In this document: in pieces, positions 56,518 through 64,000 of the stretch
Layout: each line of letters starts with the position of its first letter
Numbering within the stretch: position 1 is the stretch's first letter
Assembly: GCF_025698545.1 (NCBI RefSeq)
Contig: NC_068565.1
Coordinates: forward strand, 7,068,001 to 7,132,000
Length of the DNA: 64,000 nucleotides
Source: Gossypium raimondii
Taxonomy: Eukaryota; Streptophyta; Magnoliopsida; Malvales; Malvaceae
Reading direction: 5' to 3'
Notes under the pieces: generated by a model
Database searches by the model: none
Told to the model about the DNA's origin: nothing
What the model saw: the letters and a program-made list of their open reading frames with translations, nothing else
Position numbers and translations under genes: made by a program

Positions 56518-58800
56518 TCATGTTGAATCTACCGCTTCAACTTGCTGACGTGCCAGGTATTTTTCCCTTCGCTCTTTCTGAATTCATTTAATACAAGTAA
56601 AATAAGAAGGAAGAAAAGGAAAAAGAAGCATGGTTTAAGACATAAAGACAGTCAATTACCCATTCATCGATTACAAGACCTTCGCCAACAACACGGGGAC
56701 CTGTATCAGGGGCAGGTTTCTTGCGTGCTTCGAAAGCAGCCTCGGCCTCAGCTAACTGACGCTTAAGTTTGTCCAATGCCTTAAGGAACAAGAAGAAAAA
56801 TTAAGCCATTGAAGGGCTAAACCATGGACCCCTTAAGTGCAGAAAGCAAAACAATATTAGTACAATTTGCCACTTACAGGGCTAGGCCGCCCCATATCTA
56901 GAAATACAACCCGCAAAATTCTTTCTATAGTCACTTGATCCCTTTGTTCATCAAACTGTAAAAGAGAAGGCATAATCAAAAGTTCTGTGTTGGCATCAGC
57001 ATCTCAAGTTTAGCAGGGATTTACATCCAATAATGGTACACAATCAAATTATAATAAAAATAACATATAACCAACAAGCAAGTAAGCATTAAATAAAACG
57101 TAATATTAGGAAACTTTAAATAGTCTAAGGAATATCTTATATTTTAAAGGATCAATTGCACATGCCTACACCAGCTCACATGGCATTCTACTAATGATTA
57201 TCTAATTTTTATTTCAGACAACCAGAAGAATTAAATGTCTGGCACTTCACATGAATGAACTCTAACCTATAACTACACAATCAATTAAATGCTACCAAAA
57301 ACCACATTATTCTGCAATAATTTGTGACTAAATTCATATTAGAAAGCCCTTACAAAAAAAAAGCTATAATATGAATACACATAACTCTTCTTCCAAGCTA
57401 GGCTCTAGTCCAGCAATGGTAAGAAGATAAGGGCAATGGCGTCCAAAAAGAGAGAAATTTCATCAGATAATAGGATCCCAAGCAGACAAGTTGTTGAAGT
57501 TTGTGTTTACTAACCACAATTCCTCACCGCATGTCAAATCGCCACGTAAGACCGCCACGTAAGACTACAGAACAATTACTGAACTGAAAAACCCTTAAAG
57601 CGAATTTTATTTTACCCAAATAAGAACAATCAACTTCAGTACCAACTTTACAAGTATTTCCTTTACAATGCTTTCAAATATAGGAAAATTCGCATTCAAA
57701 TTCATTCGACATCCATCCATACTAATGGAATCCTAAAAAAAACAAAAACATCGATTGAACTGAACTTTAAGATAAAACATCAAATATACAAGGAATAAGT
57801 AACATTACTAAACTTACAAGCTCAGGCAAGTAATCCACTCCAGCTGTTACCTTTAAACTCATTATCTTAAATTTAACTTTACTCTTTAAATCCACCTGCA
57901 CCTCATTATTCTCCGGACGCTCTACAAATTTAAACACTGTCAAAACAAAAACATTAAACAAACCAAATCAAACAAAAATTATCATAATAAAATCTCAAAA
58001 TCAAGGGCGGAAATTTTATTACCGGTTGCGATAATGCTTTCCCCTGGCGCCAAAATACCACCAGGTGGACGCATAAAACAACTCTTCGGCGCAGTAGTTT
58101 GAAACTATAATAAACAAAATTTTTTAGTTAATTAAATTAATAAAAACAGCCATATGATTCAAAGAAATTAACAAATGTTATGATATTAATTGTAAATATT
58201 GATAATTTCAGAAAATAACCGTTATAACTGTCGCATGAAGCCTCATTTCAATGGACATTAAGAAATTATAAACAAAATTAGTATAATTCATTGACAAATC
58301 ATGACTTTAAATGAAAAGAAATTGCAAATTATAGTAAATTTTGAGACAAGAGCAGTAAATAAAAATTAGAAATTCAATTTTTACCTTGAAAGCTACGTGA
58401 GATTTACTAGTGTTCTTCAACCTGATCGCACTTCTCGCCTGAGTTCCAGGCTCATCTACAATTAGAAAAAATATATAAAAGAAAAATTAAAAGGTATACC
58501 AATTTAGCTCTACGAAAGTCAAAGGATAAGCAAAGTGAGGTTAGTACAAGGGAAATAGAGTTTATTAGAAGGATCGAGGCGCAGCCGGCGCCGCGGAGGG
58601 AGAAGCGATCTAGCAATGGATGAGACGGTTTTAGAGCGCTTGGCGGCAACCGTCTCCGAGTGTCGGCTGCCATTGTGGTTGAGATTTTTAGTGGAAGAAG
58701 AAGAGGAAGAGTTGTTCATCGTGGTCGAAGTCTGCCAAAAGGGACAAAGACTAAACATCTTCCTTTCGGAGCTCCGCTGATGCCGGTCGACGATCGCCAT
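56518..58800 (-). CDS. Vesicle-associated protein, class 4 (MSP/VAP domain)
   Basis: Member of the VAP/VAMP-associated family, whose MSP domain binds FFAT-type peptides at ER contact sites; class 4 corresponds to plant VAP4-1/-2/-3. Seven exons on the minus strand: 58800-58548, 58455-58385, 58104-58023, 57936-57818, 56955-56878, 56779-56660 and 56577-56518, giving 260 aa with clean GT-AG joins. The start MAIVDRHQ matches the family; an ATG four codons upstream is less likely. A Ser/Asn-rich N-terminal tail contains SSIARSLLPPRRRLRLDPSN. The MSP domain spans about residues 75-200 (LYFPYEPGTQARSAIRLKNT, HVAFKFQTTAPKSCFMRPP, PELFDEQRD). A helical segment DKLKRQLAEAEAAFEARKKP and the conserved end VIDEWKERREKYLARQQ follow. 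There is no C-terminal membrane anchor, as usual in class 4. Confidence 0.93.
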
Positions 58801-60351
58801 GGGCCGCCGCAAAGTCAGCCCGTCGACTGTGGATGTAAAGTAACCGTGGCTCTTTTATCGTCGCAGAAAAAAGAAATTAAAAAAATACTCGAGGGATTGA
58901 ATATTTATATTTTAAAAAGTATTTTAATTTTTAAATTTCCTCCTCTTTTTTTTTCTTGTCTGTGGATTTTAGGCATGCAAAATGGCTACATTCTCGGCGA
59001 ATTTAAACGCAGGTCGGATTTGATATCTTTACCTAGTTGTAATTAATTGCAATTTGGCATCCGTCGCTGACGTGACTTTACCTTGGGGGGCATTCATGTA
59101 ATTAAGTTAAAGTTTCAAGGGTATTCTTCACATCAGAGTTCAAACTATTATTCCATTTCGAAGGTCATTAATTATGGAATAATTAAATTAGGTGAAAGTA
59201 AAATAAAAAAAAAGAAAAAAAAAAGGAAAAAGAGGTGCATTTACAAACGTCGGCTTGTTTGTTGGATAGGTTAGTTGGGAAGTTAGGAATTAATTAGGTG
59301 AATAAATTATTAAATTAATTTATTTCTAAATAAAAAATAGAAAAATACATGTAAAATAAACCATGGTTGTCAATCATTAGTTCTTAAATCAAAAGTAAAA
59401 CAGAAAATTTTAGTATAATAATATTTTTATAATTTGTTTTAACTTTTTTCCCTAACATAGTTTTGTACTTATTAAACAAAGTCAATGAAACATGCGAACT
59501 GTTTTAATGTTTTTAGGGATTAGTTAAATAGCTGACTTTTTAATATATTAATTTTAAAAATTGATTTTATGGACTTAATTATAAAAAAATAGTCATTTTT
59601 TAAAATTACGAAAACAGATATTTTTTTAAAATTTACGAGAATGGGTCAATTTTGATAACAAAGCAACGCTTCTAATTATCAGCACTAAAGTGGTAGCACC
59701 AAATTTTTATTTATTTATTTATTGTGCCACTTATTGATGTGGAAATAAAACTTACAAAAAGACTTTTATATAGACTTAAAGTCTCATTTCCCTTATTTTC
59801 TTAAGCAATGTGGGATATGAAATATATATAGACTCATAAATATGTTTGTAGTTTGTTCCTAAATAATGTGGGATTATTTCCTTAAATTGAGATATTAAAG
59901 TTTCTTTTTCTCATGGTTTTGATATTAGAGTTATGCAAACAAATTATTACAAAAAAAATATAGTGTAAATTGAAATGTGCAATTTTAAGTATATCATATT
60001 ATGGCATAATGATGTAAATATTTACGTAATAATTTTAAAAATATATAAAAATTAAATATAATTTTAATTAAAATAATAAAATGAATTATTAAAGATAAAA
60101 ATGTTTTGAGTTTGAATTCTATTTTTCTTTAGATTTTATATAATAATTTTTTATAATTTTATGATTGAGTTTAAATTCGATTGATAAGTGATGCGAATTT
60201 AACTAATATTAAATTGAGAAATTACTCTAAAGTCAAAACAGAATTGGAAGTTTTTATTTATTTCATCTTTTAATTTTTGAATTAAAAAATACATGTTTTA
60301 TAAAAAAAAATCCATAATAAAAAATGTTATTTATGTATATGTTTAGGACTA
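58801..60351. other. VAP4 upstream region and AT-rich intergenic sequence
   Basis: 58801-58870 is the likely VAP4 leader. Beyond it the sequence is AT-rich with an A-tract at about 59205-59225. No gene is seen. Confidence 0.4.
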
Positions 60352-60728
60352 GAGGTGCTCATGGGCCGGGTGGCCCAGCTCAGCCCGATGGCTTGCCCGA
60401 AATATGGGAGGGTTCGGGTAAAAATATAGGCCCGAAATATGGGTTTGGGTAAAAAAATGAGGCTGGTTTAGAAAACGGGCTGGGCGTCGAGCACCACTTT
60501 TTTGGCCCCGGCCCGGCCCAACCCGGCCCGAATATAATAAATATTTTTTTATTTTAAAATATTTTTAAAATAATTTTTTTATTTTTATTTTTAAAATAAA
60601 TTTTTGGTGTTTATTAAAAAATGGACCGGACCGGGCTCGGGCTTAGGAATTTTTCCCGGGCTGGGCTTAGGACGCGGGCTAAAATTTTTTCTAGGCCCGG
60701 CCCTGCCCGGCCCATGAGCACCTCTATT
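60352..60728. mobile_element. GC-rich GGCCCGG foldback element
   Basis: Ends are near-perfect inverted repeats: TAGAGGTGCTCATGGGCCGG on the left and the complement (GCCCATGAGCACCTCTA) on the right. Interior blocks of GGCCCGG/CCGGGCC (60500-60530 and 60635-60715) flank an AT-rich core. Strikingly GC-rich against its surroundings. A related, diverged copy starts at 62641 (TAGAGGTGTTTATCGGTCGG). Non-coding; no target-site duplication was settled. Confidence 0.7.
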
Positions 60729-61089
60729 TAGAACTTAGAAGCACTCATTTTGTAGGTGTACTAATAATTATATCATAAATAAATTAAAAATAAAACACAA
60801 ATAATATTATTATCTATAATAAAAATAAATGAGTTTTGTTTTAGTTTTAATTAAACATATCTGTTTAATTAATAAAATGATTCACAAACAAGTTTGTCTG
60901 TGAACAGAAAGGGAAAGGAATTGAACATATCTCATTCATTTTTGTTTTGTTTAATAAATGAATCTTTATATTTATTTTGTATTATTGTATTTAACTTGAT
61001 AAATGAATTTAAATGAGCTGTAATTATTTATAACCATTTTGCACATGGAAAAAAACCTCAAATACACCATATGCATATTAAATTTTAAA

Positions 61090-61531
61090 GGCATAATGAT
61101 TTATTAAATCCTTTAACTTTACAAAAAATCATTTTAGCCTTTTATTTAATATTTCATTTTTTTTTAACCTTTGAGCTTGCTTTTTTGTCAAATCACCCCA
61201 AAATTAATACAAAAGTTAATGTGTTTTTAACTTTGTCAGCATGGCATTCATATGGATTGCCACATGGATGACACAACATTTAAATAATATTTTAAAATTT
61301 TAAAATTAAAAAATATTTTTTAAAAATATTTCTAAATTTTAAAAATTTAATTAAATGTTGACATGTCATCCATGTGTATGCCACATCAAAAAGTTAACAA
61401 ACATGAATTTTTATATCTATTTTGAGGTGATTTGACAAAAAATACAAGTTCAATAGCTAAAAGATGCGAAAAATTAATTGAAGGACTAAATTGATTTTTT
61501 TATAAAATTAGAAGGCCAAATAAGTTATTAT
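61090..61531. mobile_element. Foldback MITE-like element, same family as 36709
   Basis: GGCATAATGATTTATTAAAT at the left is mirrored at the right. Internal words GATTGCCACATGGATGACA and CATGTCATCCATGTG lie in opposite arms, as does TGATTTGACAAAAAA against TTTTTTGTCAAATCA. Non-coding. Confidence 0.65.
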
Positions 61532-62140
61532 CACAACTTTAAATAAGGTATATCCAATCCAAAAATTAAAAGTTTCTCAAAATCTTGATTTCACATTTAG
61601 TAAAATCCACCGTCATCCCTTAATAGTCTCTACTTAAATTCAATGCAATTCAGCATTGACCCCTTGTCAAGTGGGAAATTCTCAGTAATAGTCCCTCTTA
61701 AAGTATTAATCATTTAATTTAAGTTTTTCAATCATTTCAATATATGAAAAAATATTTATTCTTGGCGCTCCTCAAAGTTAATTATATGATCTAAACTTTT
61801 TTAAATAAATTTTTAGCTTGAACCCCCTTAAAATTTTAGAATTTTATTTTGGTCCCTTTTAGACAAAGTTTTTGGATTCATCCCCAAATTCAACTATATT
61901 TCTTTACAAAATTATATTTATTAAATAACATTAGAAAAGTAGAGAAACTCAGTTAGATGGAATAGTTGTAGGTTTGAGCCTGCCTACCTGGCAATGGGAT
62001 TTTTTGTTGCCCAACAAATTGGCCAGCGAACAAAGATAAGATATGCCGCTTGTCTCTACTGTACGGGATAATTCACAATTATTGCAAAAGTAAATTAATA
62101 AATACTATACCTTTCTTATTCAATAATACAATGAATAATA
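61532..62140. other. Intergenic, no gene seen
   Basis: AT-rich. A B-box-like GGTTTGAGCCTGCC near 61971 after CTCAGTTAGATGG may be a further tRNA-derived remnant, too weak to call. Confidence 0.3.
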
Positions 62141-62144
62141 ATAA

Positions 62145-62225
62145 TTAAGTTTTAGCTTGATAGGATGTGAGTTTAAGTGCATTGAAATGCATTATCTTTT
62201 TATTTATGAGTAGTTCTAAACATTA
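62145..62225 (+). mobile_element. tRNA-derived SINE, copy 6 (fragment)
   Basis: TTTTAGCTTGATAGGATGTG then AGTTTAAGTGCATTGAAATG and CATTATCTTTTTATTTATGA. The part between the A and B boxes is deleted. The tail TAGTTCTAAACATTATT matches copies 3 and 5. Confidence 0.5.
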
Positions 62226-62640
62226 TTTAAAAAATAGATATAATCTAAACTGAATAATAGGCCAGAACCAGAAACAATTTTGATGAATAATTTTGTAGTA
62301 AAATAAAATATTATTCAGAAAATATTTTATTGAATTAAAAATATTAATGAATAAAAAGATTATGCATTGGTTAAACAAAAACACATTATGCATTATCATT
62401 GCATTACCAGTATTCTCATGCTTTATTTTTACTCTTCCATATACACACACCTAACTGAAGTTAACTTGAAAATTATATGACCAACAAAATTAAATTATTG
62501 TAATAAAAAATACCTTATGGTTAAGACTATAATTAATAACTGATATGGAATTTCATTTATTTCAGTTGGACTGTCACTGATTTTAGTACAACTATTTACT
62601 ATTGAATCAAATATTAAGATGTCGTATGCTTTAAATTAGC

Positions 62641-62800
62641 TAGAGGTGTTTATCGGTCGGGTCAGGTTCATATAAGGTATTAGGACTAATTTTTTAAGTC
62701 TGGGTTCAATTTAAAAAATAGGTTTACTTTTTCTTGTCCAAGTCCAACTCAATTTAAGAAAGATAAATCCGAACCTGACCCAACCTGTTCATATTTTATT
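62641..62800. repeat. Diverged relative of the GGCCCGG foldback
   Basis: Begins TAGAGGTGTTTATCGGTCGG; inverted words GGGTCAGGTTCA and GAACCTGACCC lie about 115 bp apart. Much less GC-rich than the 60352 copy. Confidence 0.4.
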
Positions 62801-63479
62801 TTTATACTTCAACGTTTGATATAATTTGATAATTATATTTTTATAATGTCATTAATAGTCTAAACAAGCAATAATGTTAATTATTTTGATTAAATATTGA
62901 TTCAATTTTTCTTAAAAATATTATTCTAATAAAAGAAATTATTTTATCAAGATGAATTTTGAGTGAGTGTTTTTAAGAACAAATCCACTTTAACATTTTA
63001 ATCAAAATAATAATAGTGTTAATTATTTAGAGTAACTAATATCATTATAATAATATAGAAATCAAAATTTTCCCCCAAAAGTATGAAAACTAAATCTCAA
63101 AATTATACATAGAAAAGGATCAAAACTATAATATGAGAAGACACTCTATACCTAACACAAATTATACCAAAATAAAAGTAAAATAATTAAGTCTCAAATT
63201 TAACCATGGTAAAATCATTAGAACCATAATATAATTGAAAGCAATAACACAATCATCCCTAATTTACAGTATAATAAAATTCCATAATATTCGATCTATT
63301 TTTACGGATTTATATATTGCAAATTCAAGTATTAGATTTATTATTTGATATTGATCCATAATGCATATGAATTTAAGCCAAAAAATATTCATTACCCAAA
63401 TCCGCTTTCATTTTAAACAAAATTTTATTATAAAAAAATTGAGTTGATTAAAAGAATAAAAATTTTGTTATACATCAAT

Positions 63480-64000
63480 GATCATCAACTCAAGTCCTAG
63501 ATAGAATCTGGGTCGCCTACCCGTGATCCAGATAGGTCCCACCAAATGATTGAGTGCAAGGCAAATCGCGAAAGGACAATAAAGGGAGTTCAGGACCCAG
63601 CTAGCGGATCTAGCTCGCATGAACCAAGAGAAGGCCACGGTCTCAATTCGCATGCGTTCAAGGAGCTTGCAAAAGGGAGATCACATGCTCTACTGGCGAC
63701 CCAGGGTGAAACATGTGTCCAGAAGGCCTGAAGCTCGCACGTAATGTCAGGAACAAAAAAGACCGCATGCTCCGTAGATGACCCAGAGTGAGACATGTGT
63801 CTAACAGGCCTAAAGCCCGCAAGGAGTGTCAATATTAGGAACGACAGAGTCAAGACAAAACAGTGGGGGTCATATCGTGAGCTGTAATAACATGTATAAA
63901 TACTCAAATACTCCATTAATAAGACAAAATGAAATTACTCAACAAATTTTGATATGTCATATCAACAAATTTAATGGTATTAACAATTGAATCCTGATTT
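63480..64000 (+). repeat. LTR-like fragment running off the window
   Basis: GC-richer block with two direct copies (period 82 bp; CATGCTC at 63684 and 63766, each followed by GACCCAG, ACATGTGTC and AGGCCT). A TATA-like TGTATAAATACTC lies near 63894, then TCCATTAATAAGAC. This arrangement resembles the U3/R part of a gypsy LTR. No coding part is visible, and the second end is beyond the window. Confidence 0.4.

Noticed and set aside
56366..56766. Plus-strand ORFs over the VAP4 3' end
   Set aside because: They are antisense shadows of VAP4 exons 6 and 7 and its 3' UTR.
58801..58812. Upstream ATG for VAP4 (adding MRRP)
   Set aside because: The family start MAI(V/A)D fits the downstream ATG at 58800; the extra four residues are not seen in relatives I know.

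Overview
This is plant nuclear DNA, AT-rich, with short exons, GT-AG introns and many decayed transposons. Protein similarity points to a dicot. The repeat types recall Malvaceae such as cotton, but that is inference and no species call is justified. All protein identities come from recognising translated exons by eye; no database was searched.

Gene-rich left end (1-14 kb): the 3' part of a class VIII myosin gene (+) runs tail-to-tail into LHCB3 (-), which encodes the type III light-harvesting protein of photosystem II. Next are a tRNA-Phe(GAA) gene (-) and a 22-exon MRE11 locus (-). The MRE11 copy is almost complete but has an in-frame stop in exon 3, a 65-bp exon 12 that breaks the frame, and no AG acceptor at exon 15. 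It is annotated as a degenerate copy.

Retrotransposon block (15.6-28.2 kb): a decayed Ty3-gypsy element of the Athila/Tat type. It has two LTRs, a tRNA-Asp-type primer binding site and a broken gag. Its pol region has been replaced by a roughly 2-kb tandem array carrying five copies of one internally deleted pol remnant. Each intervening unit also holds a ~110-bp minisatellite, a promoter-like stretch, a 42-codon ORF and a segment resembling the start of a pentatricopeptide (PPR) protein. This is the most unusual structure in the window.

Transposon-rich desert (28.2-43.9 kb): an unidentified block of possible exons, a CACTA-type transposon end with hairpin repeats and telomere-like interior, a TIR MITE, a non-autonomous Mutator-like element with a perfect 9-bp target-site duplication, several foldback elements, and copies of one tRNA-derived SINE family seen six times across the window.

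Right gene group (43.9-58.8 kb): CNGC4, a group IVB cyclic nucleotide-gated channel (+, 7 exons); an LC8-type dynein light chain (-, 2 exons); and a class 4 VAP/MSP-domain protein (-, 7 exons). A large foldback lies about 440 bp upstream of CNGC4, and two or three related repeats sit in its introns.

Right end (58.8-64 kb): no gene seen. It holds a GC-rich GGCCCGG foldback, another foldback, a SINE copy, and an LTR-like stretch running off the end. The protein-coding genes look like an ordinary housekeeping neighbourhood, not an operon or pathway cluster; the novelty lies in the repeats and in the decayed MRE11.
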